Assembly (NCBI GenBank): GCA_022842785.1 | Contig: JALHOW010000002.1 | Coordinates: 682,001-746,000, forward strand | DNA from: Hyphomicrobiaceae bacterium | GTDB taxonomy: Bacteria; Pseudomonadota; Alphaproteobacteria; Rhizobiales; Hyphomicrobiaceae | Length of the DNA: 64,000 nucleotides | Direction: 5' to 3' | Part shown: one piece after another, positions 26,581 to 36,301 of the stretch | How the letters are laid out: every line of letters starts with the position of its first letter | Numbering within the stretch: the stretch's first letter is position 1 | Notes under the pieces: model-generated | The model's database searches: none | What the model saw: the letters and a program-made list of their open reading frames with translations, nothing else | What the model was told of the DNA's origin: nothing | Program-made: the position numbers and the translations under genes

Positions 26581-27141
26581 CTAAGGCTCGAGTTCGGTAT
26601 CCCAATAGAGATAGTCGAGCCAGCTTTCGTGCAGGTAGTTGGGCGGGAAAAGCCGGCCATTGCGATGCAGCTCGAATACAGTCGGCCGATACGGCCACTG
26701 CATGGGCCGCATGCCGATCTTCTCCGGCAGATAGCCGCCCTTGGCGAGATTGCACGGCGAGCACGCCGCCACGACATTATCCCAGCGCGTGAGACCACCG
26801 AGCGAGCGCGGGATCAAATGATCGAATGTCAGCTCTTTTTTCGTGCCGCAGTACTGGCAAGTGAACCTGTCGCGCAGGAAGACATTGAACCGGGTGAAGG
26901 CGGGATAGAGCGCCGGCTTCACATACGCCTTGAGCGACACGACGCTCGGCAGGCGCACCTCGAACGAAGGGCTCCGCACGACGCGATCGTATTCGGAAAC
27001 GATGTTCACGCGATCAAGGAACACCGCCTTGATCGTGTCCTGCCAGCTCCAGAGGGAAAGCGGGTAATAGCTCAAAGGCCGAAAGTCGGCGTTCAAGACG
27101 AGAGCCGGAAAGGCGTGTGGTTGCGCTGTCGAAAGATTCAC
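26581..27141 (-). CDS. HNH endonuclease family protein
   Basis: About 186 residues, a stand-alone HNH protein widespread in alphaproteobacterial chromosomes. The zinc/HNH module is intact: CQYCG, then LTFDHLIPRSLGG (HNH His), WDNVVAACSPCNLAKGG with a second CxxC. The N-terminal half begins AFPALVLNADFRPLSYYPLS. Two GTG starts are possible, at 27180 and 27141; the latter begins close to the conserved part and has AGGA ten bases upstream, so I use it with reserve. The function is not established. No intron, intein, restriction or phage genes adjoin it. Confidence 0.83.
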   Translation of the reverse strand: MNLSTAQPHAFPALVLNADFRPLSYYPLSLWSWQDTIKAVFLDRVNIVSEYDRVVRSPSFEVRLPSVVSLKAYVKPALYPAFTRFNVFLRDRFTCQYCGTKKELTFDHLIPRSLGGLTRWDNVVAACSPCNLAKGGYLPEKIGMRPMQWPYRPTVFELHRNGRLFPPNYLHESWLDYLYWDTELEP

Positions 27142-27356
27142 GAGCAGGCAGTCCTGACAGTTACCCTGTCCGAATCGCACTCGGATTTTGTTTCACGACG
27201 CCGGGATATTAGTCTGCCGTGACACGGATGTGAAGCTCATCCCGCAGTGCGATAACGAACCTGTGCGAAACAGGTTCCACGTCGCCCAACAGCAACAGAT
27301 GACGCTGTACAGCGAAACTGAGAAAATGCCCGAAATTCATCATGGAGCGCCGGCCG

Positions 27357-27896
27357 ATGCCCAGGCTCGACGAAACACGCCCGTTCATTCCGGTACGCAT
27401 CGCCGTCCTGACGGTTTCGGACACCCGAACCCTGGCCGATGACAAGTCCGGCGACACGCTGGCCGGCCTCATCACAGGTGACGGGCACGAGCTCGCTGAC
27501 CGGGCGATCGAGAGAGACAGCATTCCCGCCATCCGCGCTCGCGTCGAGAAGTGGATTGCGGATCCGTCGATCGATGTGGTGATCACAACCGGAGGGACGG
27601 GCTTCACGGGCCGCGATGTGACGCCCGAGGCGGTGAAGCCGCTCTTCGAGAAGGAGATCGACGGCTTCTCAGTCGTCTTTCACATGATCTCGTTTCAGAA
27701 GATCGAAACCTCGACGATCCAGTCGCGCGCGTGCGGCGGTGTTGCGCACGGCACGTACATTTTCTGCCTGCCCGGCTCACCGGGCGCCTGCAAGGATGGC
27801 TGGAACGAGATTCTGAAGTGGCAGCTCGACAACCGTCACCGGCCCTGCAATTTCGTCGAGATCATGCCGCGTCTAGAGGAGCATCGGAAAGGCTGA
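27357..27896 (+). CDS. moaB: Molybdenum cofactor biosynthesis protein MoaB/MogA family
   Basis: A 179-residue cytoplasmic protein that binds molybdopterin and helps adenylate it before molybdate insertion. Landmarks are VLTVSDTRTLADDKSGD at the N-terminus, the pterin-binding ITTGGTGFTGRDVTPEAV loop and CLPGSPGACKDGW near the C-terminus. ATG 27357 is preferred over 27342 because GGAG sits nine bases upstream. The product would serve molybdoenzymes such as the hydroxylase encoded at 48432-52046. The 3' end overlaps the convergent rnhB by 35 bp. Confidence 0.92.
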   Translation: MPRLDETRPFIPVRIAVLTVSDTRTLADDKSGDTLAGLITGDGHELADRAIERDSIPAIRARVEKWIADPSIDVVITTGGTGFTGRDVTPEAVKPLFEKEIDGFSVVFHMISFQKIETSTIQSRACGGVAHGTYIFCLPGSPGACKDGWNEILKWQLDNRHRPCNFVEIMPRLEEHRKG

Positions 27897-28614
27897 GCTC
27901 TTTCACGCGGACTTCTGTCACGAGTCCCAAGGCCAATTGCACCGGGCGGAACGAGCGCCGGTGATGCTCGGTGACGCCAAGCCGCGAAAGTGCATCCGCG
28001 TGCTCCGGCGTCCCATAGCCTTTGTGGCGTTCGAAGCCATAGCCCGGGAACTCGCGACCCAAAGCGATCATCAGGCGGTCGCGCGTCACCTTCGCAATGA
28101 TCGAGGCCGCCGCAATGGATAGCGAACGCGCATCGCCCTTCACGATCGTTCGCGCCCGGCAGGCGAAGCGCGGGGCGCGATTGCCATCGACGAGAACGAG
28201 CTTCGGCTTCTGTCCCCTGCCGCAGGGCAACCCCTTCACGGCAACAGTCATCGCCCACATGGTGGCGTTGAGGATGTTGTCCTGATCGATGCGCGTGACG
28301 TCGGCAATGCCGACACCGACGCGCGAGCTTTCCATGATGCGCGGAAAGAGCGCCTCGCGCGCATCGGCATCTAGGGCTTTGGAATCGGCAATGCCGGGAG
28401 GAATGTTCTCGGGGTCGAGAATGACGGCTGCGGCAACGACCGGACCGGCCCAGGGCCCGCGCCCGGCCTCGTCGACGCCGGCAATCGGCCCATAGCCGAG
28501 TTGCAGCTCGCTCTGCTCAAGCTCGAACGTGGCTTTGAGCACCATGTCGCCCCCCGATCCCTCCAGTGAGGAATCGAAGGATTCGCGGTCCATGTCAAAG
28601 TCCGCCGCGCTCAT
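27862..28614 (-). CDS. rnhB: Ribonuclease HII
   Basis: Cleaves the RNA strand of RNA-DNA hybrids and single ribonucleotides in DNA, acting in replication repair. It is 250 residues. The catalytic Asp-Glu pair lies in IAGVDEAGRGPWAGPV, a further Asp in LVDGN, and AAASIIAKVTRDR is typical of type 2 RNase H. The N-terminus has about 40 extra residues before the core; a later start at the Met in GGDMVLKA is possible. The 3' end overlaps moaB by 35 bp tail to tail. Confidence 0.95.
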   Translation of the reverse strand: MSAADFDMDRESFDSSLEGSGGDMVLKATFELEQSELQLGYGPIAGVDEAGRGPWAGPVVAAAVILDPENIPPGIADSKALDADAREALFPRIMESSRVGVGIADVTRIDQDNILNATMWAMTVAVKGLPCGRGQKPKLVLVDGNRAPRFACRARTIVKGDARSLSIAAASIIAKVTRDRLMIALGREFPGYGFERHKGYGTPEHADALSRLGVTEHHRRSFRPVQLALGLVTEVRVKELSLSDAPLDAA

Positions 28615-28626
28615 TCTTCGGGCATT

Positions 28627-29514
28627 TCAAGCAGTGGGCGGCTGGGCGACCACATCCTCGTAATTGTATTTCTTCGTAGTCAGGCCTGCGTGCATGAAAA
28701 TGTCCTGCACCGCATCGAATGCCGGGCGCGTAATCTCCACGTGCGGCGTCCAATTGCCGAGCTTCTGATAGACGGCAATCGTATCCCGCAGAACACCCTC
28801 GTCGATGCCGGGAAAATACTTCAGTTCCTTCTTCGCGACGTCTGCGGCAGGCGTCGCAATAAGCCAGGCCCGCGCCTTCCGATAAGCCCGCGTAAACTTA
28901 TGTGCCGCATCCGTCTTCAGCCAATCCGGCGTTGCGGCAAGGCTCGAAAATGCGCACGGGCCGACAGCATCGGCGAGCGATGCAACGATGTGGCCGGCAC
29001 CGTCATGTTCCAGCTGCTGTGGTCCCGGCCCCTGCAAATGCACGTAGTCGCCGCGGCCCGCGCGGAAGGCTGCATCGTTCTTGCCCATGCCGGCATCGCC
29101 GACCTTGGCACTCTTGAAATCGAGCCCCATGCGATGGCAGGCATACTTGAACATGGCGAGCGGCTGATCGCCATGATCGACGAGGATCTCGCCATCCTTG
29201 AGCTTGTCCCAGGTGAAGTTCGGATCGGGCTTGCGGGCGGTAATGAAGAAGCCGTCCCTCTCGTTGATCTGCGCGAAATGACGAATGTTGGGTTTCTGGC
29301 CCTTCTCCAAAGCAATCAACCCATAGCCCGCAGCATTCTGCGCCACATGCACGCTGCCATCCGCGAGCCCCGTCAGCGCGGACTTTCCGGGCTGCGAGAT
29401 CGCGTGCTTCACGTCGAAGCCCTCGTCCTGGAGAAAGCCACCCGCAAATGTTGCGATCAGCGGGCTGTAGAAGGCGGAAAAGCGCGTGAATTCGATGCTG
29501 ATGGGCTCGGCCAT
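28627..29514 (-). CDS. NMT1/THI5-like ABC-type binding protein without a signal peptide
   Basis: A 295-residue type II periplasmic-binding fold of the NMT1/SsuA group: ISIEFTRFSAFYSPLIATF at the N-terminus, a GYGLIALEKGQ segment, then domain 2. These proteins bind small organic ligands such as sulfonates or pyrimidines for ABC importers. Here the most plausible start (ATG 29514, with GAGGAGA upstream) begins directly in the mature fold with no signal peptide, and the open frame further upstream does not encode one. No permease or ATPase adjoins it. It may act in the cytoplasm. It lies 12 bp downstream of the convergent-side rnhB start and diverges from the aminotransferase. Confidence 0.75.
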   Translation of the reverse strand: MAEPISIEFTRFSAFYSPLIATFAGGFLQDEGFDVKHAISQPGKSALTGLADGSVHVAQNAAGYGLIALEKGQKPNIRHFAQINERDGFFITARKPDPNFTWDKLKDGEILVDHGDQPLAMFKYACHRMGLDFKSAKVGDAGMGKNDAAFRAGRGDYVHLQGPGPQQLEHDGAGHIVASLADAVGPCAFSSLAATPDWLKTDAAHKFTRAYRKARAWLIATPAADVAKKELKYFPGIDEGVLRDTIAVYQKLGNWTPHVEITRPAFDAVQDIFMHAGLTTKKYNYEDVVAQPPTA

Positions 29515-29700
29515 GGGGACGGTCGTCTCCTCGATTGGGTTTTTGTTGGTCGGTGCCCCCAGGGCGGCATCGTGACCATTTGAAACGGAGCGCCGGATGT
29601 TCCCAACCCGGCACGGGTACACTATGACACAGCTTGCGTGGCGTAGTGCAATGCCGAACGCGACAACGCAGCGTCGCGCATCGCGTACTAGGAGGAGAGA

Positions 29701-30897
29701 ATGAGCGACGCGAGCAAACTGGCCGCAGCGCACCGCGCGCTCGCCGCTTCTGAACGCAGCGGCATCGATCCCTTCATCGTCATGGACGTGATGAGTGCCG
29801 CCGCCGCCAAAGAGGCGGCGGGCGCCCATGTCATTCACATGGAGGTCGGCCAGCCCGCGACCGCCGCCCCCAAGGCCGCGCGCGATGCCGTGCGCCGCGC
29901 CCTTGATACCGACAAGCTCGGCTATACGCTCGCGCTCGGCATGGAGCCGCTCAGGGCACGGATCGCCCAGCTTTACCGCGACTGGTACGGCGTCGAGGTA
30001 TCGCCCGAACGGATCGTCGTGACCAACGGTTCGTCGGCGGCGTTCGTGCTCGCGTTCCTGGCCGTATTCGACGCCGGCGATGCTGTCGCGCTCCCCTCAC
30101 CCGGCTATCCCTGCTACCGCCATATCCTGACGGCACTCGGCCAGCGTCCTGTGATGCTCGATACCGGTCCCGCAACGCGCTGGATGCCGACGGCCCAGCA
30201 GGTCATCGAAGCCGCAGCGCGCGATCGCGTCGCCGGATTGCTCATCGCCAGCCCCTCGAATCCGACGGGCACCATGCTCGAACCGCAGCGCCTCGCCGAG
30301 ATCGTCGCTGCCTGCAAGCAGACCGGCACGTGGTTCATTTCCGACGAGATCTACCAGGGTCTGACCTACGGCGTGCCGCAGGCCACGGCGCTGCAGTATT
30401 CGGATGACGCGATCATCATCAACAGCTTCTCGAAATACTTCTCGATGACAGGCTGGCGGGTCGGCTGGATGGTCGTGCCCGACAAGCTCGTTCGCCCCGT
30501 CGAGCGCCTTGCGCAGAACCTTTACATCTCGCCGCCGGCAGTCTCACAGGTGGCGGCGCTTGGCGCTTTCGACGGCATGGACGAGCTCGAAGCCAACAAG
30601 CGCGTCTACACCGCCAACCGCGACCTGCTGCTCGCGGCGCTGCCAAAGGCGGGGCTCACTGAAATCGTGCCGGCTGACGGCGCCTTCTATCTCTACGCGG
30701 ACGTCGGCGCCTACACGAATGACAGCCTAGCGTTCGCCAAGCGGATGCTCGACGAGACGGGTGTCGCCGCAACGCCGGGCGTCGATTTCGATGCCGGCCG
30801 GGGCAGCCGCTTTGTCCGCTTCTCCTACGCGGGATCGACGGAGGACATGGCCGAGGCCGCCCGCCGCCTGCAGGCGTGGCCCGCGTTGCAGCGCTAG
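29701..30897 (+). CDS. PLP-dependent class I/II aminotransferase
   Basis: A 398-residue fold type I aminotransferase. The pyridoxal phosphate lysine is Lys245 in INSFSKYFSMTGWRVGW; the ASPSNPTGTML and ISDEIYQG motifs (cofactor Asn and Asp) are intact, as is the C-terminal RFSYAGS substrate arginine. It is preceded by a strong AGGAGGAGA ribosome site. The substrate is not determinable; close relatives are annotated as aspartate/tyrosine aminotransferases. It is divergent from the NMT1-like gene and followed by the groESL promoter. Confidence 0.9.
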   Translation: MSDASKLAAAHRALAASERSGIDPFIVMDVMSAAAAKEAAGAHVIHMEVGQPATAAPKAARDAVRRALDTDKLGYTLALGMEPLRARIAQLYRDWYGVEVSPERIVVTNGSSAAFVLAFLAVFDAGDAVALPSPGYPCYRHILTALGQRPVMLDTGPATRWMPTAQQVIEAAARDRVAGLLIASPSNPTGTMLEPQRLAEIVAACKQTGTWFISDEIYQGLTYGVPQATALQYSDDAIIINSFSKYFSMTGWRVGWMVVPDKLVRPVERLAQNLYISPPAVSQVAALGAFDGMDELEANKRVYTANRDLLLAALPKAGLTEIVPADGAFYLYADVGAYTNDSLAFAKRMLDETGVAATPGVDFDAGRGSRFVRFSYAGSTEDMAEAARRLQAWPALQR

Positions 30898-30908
30898 CCC
30901 GATCAATT

Positions 30909-30935
30909 CTGGCACTCTCGCCTTGACAGTGCTAG
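30909..30935. promoter_or_regulatory. CIRCE operator (HrcA site) upstream of groESL
   Basis: CTGGCACTC (30909-30917), nine bases, CAGTGCTAG (30927-30935), matching the CIRCE form TTAGCACTC-N9-GAGTGCTAA at 14 of 18 positions. It overlaps the -35 element of the promoter below, so HrcA bound here would block RNA polymerase and release it on heat shock. Confidence 0.85.
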
Positions 30936-30951
30936 CACCCCGCCGCATATA
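30923..30951 (+). promoter_or_regulatory. Sigma-70-type promoter of groESL
   Basis: TTGACA at 30923-30928 and CATATA at 30946-30951 with 17 bp between them. The -35 lies inside the CIRCE spacer and right arm. The leader to groES would be about 120 nt. Confidence 0.7.
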
Positions 30952-31077
30952 CCCGACGCGGGGTCGTCGATGGCGCCGAACGGGCGCTGTCCCGGCAATT
31001 TCCCGCGGCCGCGCTCAGGTGGACGCCACCGAGCCCGCCACTCAGAAAATTTGTAGACAATCCAAGAGGATGAACCC

Positions 31078-31392
31078 ATGAAGTTCCGCCCTCTCCATGA
31101 TCGCGTGGTCGTCCGCCGCGTCGAGGAGGACTCCAAGACCGCCGGCGGCATCATCATTCCAGACACCGCCAAGGAAAAGCCCATGCAGGGCGTTGTGGTC
31201 TCCGTAGGCCCCGGCGCCCGCGACGAGGCCGGCAAGCTCGTCGCCCTCGAGGTCAAGTCCGGCGACAAGGTGCTCTTCGGCAAGTGGTCCGGCACCGAAG
31301 TGAAGATCGGCGGCGAGGATCTTCTGATCATGAAGGAGAGCGACATCCTCGGCGTTCTCGAAGGCAAGGCCTCAGCGAAAGCGGCCGCCTGA
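31078..31392 (+). CDS. groES: Co-chaperonin GroES
   Basis: A 104-residue lid of the GroEL folding chamber. The sequence is canonical: [15 protein letters not shown] at the N-terminus, the mobile loop around [16 protein letters not shown], and [18 protein letters not shown] near the end. CCAAGAGGATG precedes the start. It is the first gene of the groESL operon under CIRCE, 92 bp before groEL. Confidence 0.98.
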   Translation: MKFRPLHDRVVVRRVEEDSKTAGGIIIPDTAKEKPMQGVVVSVGPGARDEAGKLVALEVKSGDKVLFGKWSGTEVKIGGEDLLIMKESDILGVLEGKASAKAAA

Positions 31393-31478
31393 GCAGGTCC
31401 TGAAACTCCGGGCCCGCCAGGTCGCCAGAGGCACCTTGGCTCGGTCCGGGACGGTTCCCCTAAGACCATTGTGAGTGA

Positions 31479-33140
<1,662 letters not shown>

Positions 33141-33177
33141 GGTCCGCCTGCTCACAACAAGTTTCGGGCACTGCAAG

Positions 33178-33211
33178 AAGGCCGCCGCGCGGGTGCGCGG
33201 CGGCCTTTTTT
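33178..33211 (+). terminator. Intrinsic terminator of groESL
   Basis: Perfect 11-bp GC stem (33180-33190 with 33195-33205), 4-base loop GGGT, followed by six T. It sits 37 bp after the groEL stop. Confidence 0.93.
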
Positions 33212-33235
33212 GATCCCACCGCTAAGCCCGCCCCC

Positions 33236-33263
33236 TTGCCAGATGGCCATTTCCAGGTATAAA
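33236..33263 (+). promoter_or_regulatory. Promoter of the rpsF operon
   Basis: TTGCCA (33236-33241), 16 bp, TATAAA (33258-33263). Transcription would start near 33270 and give a leader of about 160 nt before rpsF, long enough for autogenous control by S6:S18. Confidence 0.55.
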
Positions 33264-33429
33264 GCGCGCCATCACTCGCTCCGGTCGAAGGCTCGAGGAA
33301 AGGCGGCGCTTGCCGTAGGACCACTGGTCCGGCTTTCCGGGTCTACGCTCTTTGGGTGCCTGGTGGGCCTTTTCCGGGTCCATAAGGGGCTTTGCGCCGG
33401 AGGAGACAGAAACGAGAGAAAGGCTGAGC

Positions 33430-34017
33430 ATGGCGCTCTATGAGCACGTGTTCCTGGCACGCCAGGACGTCTCGAACCAGCAGGTCGAGACACTAACCAA
33501 AGAATTCTCGGACATCATCGAGGCCGGCGGCGGCAAGATCGCCAAGTCCGAGTACTGGGGTCTGAAGACCCTGAACTTCAAGATCAAGAAAAACCGCAAG
33601 GCTCACTACAGCCTCTTCAACATCGATGCCCCGCCGGCGGCGGTCGCTGAGATGGAGCGGCGCATGAGCCTGTCGACGGACGTCCTCCGCTTCCTCACCG
33701 TCAAGGTCGAGGCGCACGAGACCGAGCCGTCCGCCCCGATGCGCAAGGGCGACCGCGATGAGCGTGGCGACCGCGGTGATCGCGGCGACCGTGGTCCGCG
33801 TGGCGGCGGTGGTCGCTTCGGCGATCGCGGTGGTGATCGTGGCGGCTTCCGCGGCGGTGATCGCGGCGACCGTCCGCCTCGCGAGGGTGGTGGCTTCCGC
33901 GCCGATCGTGGCGATCGTCCGCCGCGCGATGGTGACGCTCCCCGCGGCCCGCGTCCGCCGCGTGATGGCGATGCGCCCCGTGCCCCCCGTCCTCCCCGTC
34001 CTGATCAGGAGAGCTGA
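33430..34017 (+). CDS. rpsF: 30S ribosomal protein S6 with long Arg/Gly-rich tail
   Basis: 195 residues. The first 100 are the S6 fold ([15 protein letters not shown], then [19 protein letters not shown] and the RNA-contacting end [14 protein letters not shown]). S6 binds S18 and the central domain of 16S rRNA. Residues about 105-195 are a low-complexity tail of DRGDRG, RGG and RPPRDGD repeats, almost doubling the protein. Arg/Gly/Asp tails on S6 occur in other Rhizobiales but this one is long. ATG 33430 gives the standard N-terminus. It is the first gene of rpsF-rpsR-DUF2232-rplI. Confidence 0.95.
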   Translation: MALYEHVFLARQDVSNQQVETLTKEFSDIIEAGGGKIAKSEYWGLKTLNFKIKKNRKAHYSLFNIDAPPAAVAEMERRMSLSTDVLRFLTVKVEAHETEPSAPMRKGDRDERGDRGDRGDRGPRGGGGRFGDRGGDRGGFRGGDRGDRPPREGGGFRADRGDRPPRDGDAPRGPRPPRDGDAPRAPRPPRPDQES

Positions 34018-34020
34018 TCC

Positions 34021-34278
34021 ATGTCAGATACCAGCAGCTCCGGCGGCGGCGCCGCACGCCGCCCCTTCCATCGTCGCCGCAAGACGTGCCCGTTCTCTGG
34101 CGAAGGCGCGCCGAAGATCGACTACAAGGATGCGCGCCTGCTCGGCCGCTATATCTCCGAGCGCGGCAAGATCGTGCCGAGCCGGATCACGGCTGTGTCA
34201 GCGAAGAAGCAGCGTGAACTCGCCAAGGCGATCAAGCGCGCGCGCTTCCTCGGCCTGCTGCCTTACGTGATCAAGTAA
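34021..34278 (+). CDS. rpsR: 30S ribosomal protein S18
   Basis: An 85-residue partner of S6 in the 30S platform. It shows the S18 core [13 protein letters not shown], then [40 protein letters not shown] split over the family motifs, and ends LLPYVIK. It starts 3 bp after the rpsF stop, consistent with coupled translation of the two partners. Confidence 0.98.
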   Translation: MSDTSSSGGGAARRPFHRRRKTCPFSGEGAPKIDYKDARLLGRYISERGKIVPSRITAVSAKKQRELAKAIKRARFLGLLPYVIK

Positions 34279-34310
34279 GACACGACGATACCGACGGCGG
34301 CGCCGCGACA

Positions 34311-35405
34311 GTGGCACCACCGAAGACGACCACGGGTTGGGGCGCGCATCATTCGATGCCGCCTCTAACCGCCACCAGCGCGGGACAGCTACGGGCCATG
34401 CCCCAGTTCTTGCTCATCGGCCTAGCCGGCGGCTTCGCGTCCGCCGTGCTTTTCATGTCCGCCACTGCCGGCGGCCCGATGGGGCGCGTGTTCCTCTATT
34501 TTCTCGCACCTTTGCCGAGCTTCCTCGCCGGCCTCGGATGGGGCGCGCCAGCGGCCATGGTCGCTGCGCTTGCCGCCTCGACGGGCATTGGCATCGTGCT
34601 CGGTGGCATCTGGCCGGCCTTCGTATTTCTGATCAGCCAGGGCCTGCCGATCGTCATGCTCTGTCATCTGGCGCTGCTCAACCGGCCGGTCGGCGCAGGT
34701 GCGGCCGGCAATGATGACGAGGGCACCGCGCCGGTCGTCGAATGGTACCCCGTTGGCCGCCTGCTGGCCGCGGCCGCCCTGATCGCCGGAAGTCTGTCGG
34801 TAATGAGCCTCTTCCTGCTCGGCGGTGACCTCGAGCAGGTGCGCAATACGCTTCGCGAAATGATCGAGAAGGTTTTCGCTCAGGATCTCGCGGCGCTGCG
34901 CGAGAAGCCCCTCACGCGCGAGGAAATCGACTCGCTCGCGTCGCTCGGCCTGTTTCTCCTGCCCGCGGCCTCGGCGACCTCCTGGCTCGCGGGTTTCAGC
35001 CTCAACTTGTGGCTCGCCGGCCGGATTACGAACGCCTCGGGGCGTCTCGCGCGGCCCTGGCCGGATCTCGCTGCCATGACGTTCCCGCCGGGAATGGCTC
35101 TCGGCCTCGCGATCGCGCTGGCTTTCACATTCCTACTGCCCGGCTATCCGAAGCTCATCTCGTCGGGGTTCGCCGGTGCGCTGCTGTTCGCCTACATGCT
35201 GATGGGCCTCGCCATCATCCACTACGTGACGCGCGGCAAGCCACAGCGGCCTTTGATCCTTTGGGGCGTTTACTTCCTGCTCTTGCTCTTCAACAGCTGG
35301 ATGGCCCTTCTCATCGCCCTACTCGCCATCATCGAGCCGATCTCACCCCTCAAGCGCTGGCCGTCCGCATCCTCCGGGCCGCCTGCAAAGCGGGGCCCTG
35401 ACTAA
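34311..35405 (+). CDS. DUF2232 membrane protein of the S6-S18-L9 operon
   Basis: A 364-residue polytopic membrane protein with about eight hydrophobic helices, in the DUF2232 family that is regularly found between rpsR and rplI in alphaproteobacteria. The frame starts with GTG 34311; ATG 34356 or ATG 34398 (just before the first helix, MPQFLLIGLAGG) are alternatives. The function is unknown; a link to envelope or division is only inferred from the relatives of this family elsewhere. The central loop (about 170-215) is charged and cytoplasmic-looking. Confidence 0.85.
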   Translation: MAPPKTTTGWGAHHSMPPLTATSAGQLRAMPQFLLIGLAGGFASAVLFMSATAGGPMGRVFLYFLAPLPSFLAGLGWGAPAAMVAALAASTGIGIVLGGIWPAFVFLISQGLPIVMLCHLALLNRPVGAGAAGNDDEGTAPVVEWYPVGRLLAAAALIAGSLSVMSLFLLGGDLEQVRNTLREMIEKVFAQDLAALREKPLTREEIDSLASLGLFLLPAASATSWLAGFSLNLWLAGRITNASGRLARPWPDLAAMTFPPGMALGLAIALAFTFLLPGYPKLISSGFAGALLFAYMLMGLAIIHYVTRGKPQRPLILWGVYFLLLLFNSWMALLIALLAIIEPISPLKRWPSASSGPPAKRGPD

Positions 35406-35460
35406 CGACGCCGATGAACATCAATCCAATCGCATCAAAGAACCGAACTAGGAGCTGAAC

Positions 35461-36039
35461 ATGGAAGTCATTCTGCTGGAGCGAGTCGGACGGCTCGGCC
35501 AAATGGGCGACGTCGTCAAAGTCAAAGACGGCTACGCACGCAATTTCCTGCTGCCGCAGGGCAAGGCGCTGAGGGCCACCGAGGCGAACCGCACGAACTT
35601 CGAGGGCCAGCGCGTGCAGCTCGAAGCGCGCAACCTCGAGCTCAAGACTGAAGCGGAAGGCGTTGCCGGGCGTCTCGAGGGCCAGACCTTCGTGTCGATC
35701 CGCCAGGCAGGCGACACCGGCCAGCTCTATGGTTCGGTCTCGACCCGCGATATCGCCGAAGCGGTCAGCGCGGGCGGCTTCTCGATCGAGCGGCGCCAGG
35801 TGCTCCTGGACAAGCCGATCAAGGCGCTCGGCCTCCATGGCGTTCGCGTCGCACTGCATCCCGAGGTCGTCGTCAAGGTGAGCGTGAACGTCGCTCGGTC
35901 GGCGGACGAGGCCGAGCGTCAGGCGCGCGGCGAGGACGTCACAGTTATCCGCGACGAGCTGCCGGAGATCGAGACCTACAGCGAGGACGCCGAAGGCGAC
36001 GGGGTGCCCCCGGGCATGGGCGACCAGCCGAACGTCTGA
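35461..36039 (+). CDS. rplI: 50S ribosomal protein L9
   Basis: 192 residues, stalk-base protein of the large subunit. The N-terminal rRNA-binding domain has the hallmark [20 protein letters not shown] and [13 protein letters not shown]; a long helix links it to the C-terminal domain with [14 protein letters not shown]. The C-terminus carries an extra acidic tail of about 40 residues compared with the 148-residue enteric protein. AGGAGC lies upstream. It is the last gene of the operon and is followed by a terminator. Confidence 0.98.
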   Translation: MEVILLERVGRLGQMGDVVKVKDGYARNFLLPQGKALRATEANRTNFEGQRVQLEARNLELKTEAEGVAGRLEGQTFVSIRQAGDTGQLYGSVSTRDIAEAVSAGGFSIERRQVLLDKPIKALGLHGVRVALHPEVVVKVSVNVARSADEAERQARGEDVTVIRDELPEIETYSEDAEGDGVPPGMGDQPNV

Positions 36040-36070
36040 CGGCACAAGCCGCTCTATTTGGCTTTGCAAT

Positions 36071-36100
36071 GGGCGTCCGACCACGGGTCGGGCGCCCTTT
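36071..36100 (+). terminator. Intrinsic terminator of the rpsF-rplI operon
   Basis: A 12-bp stem (36071-36082 with 36086-36097, one G-U pair), a 3-base loop and a short T run. It lies 32 bp after the rplI stop. Confidence 0.85.
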
Positions 36101-36301
36101 GTCGTCAGCGGGTCACAATTGGAACGATGCGAGGCCGAGACACGTTTGCGGAAGGGCGGACCAAGGACGAGCCGCCATAGCGCGGGAGACATGTGACAAA
36201 TTGTCCTGAACGCGCTAAGCTGAGTGCTACGAAAGTCCAACGCCCGTGGCCTCGGGACCTGGGAGGGACCCGCGTGCGGGCGCGCAGCGTCGAGGCGTGC
36301 C

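Noticed and set aside
26581-27141. HNH protein as part of a mobile element, intron or restriction system
   Set aside because: Neighbours are housekeeping genes, no repeats or methylase flank it, and this HNH family is a fixed chromosomal gene in alphaproteobacteria.
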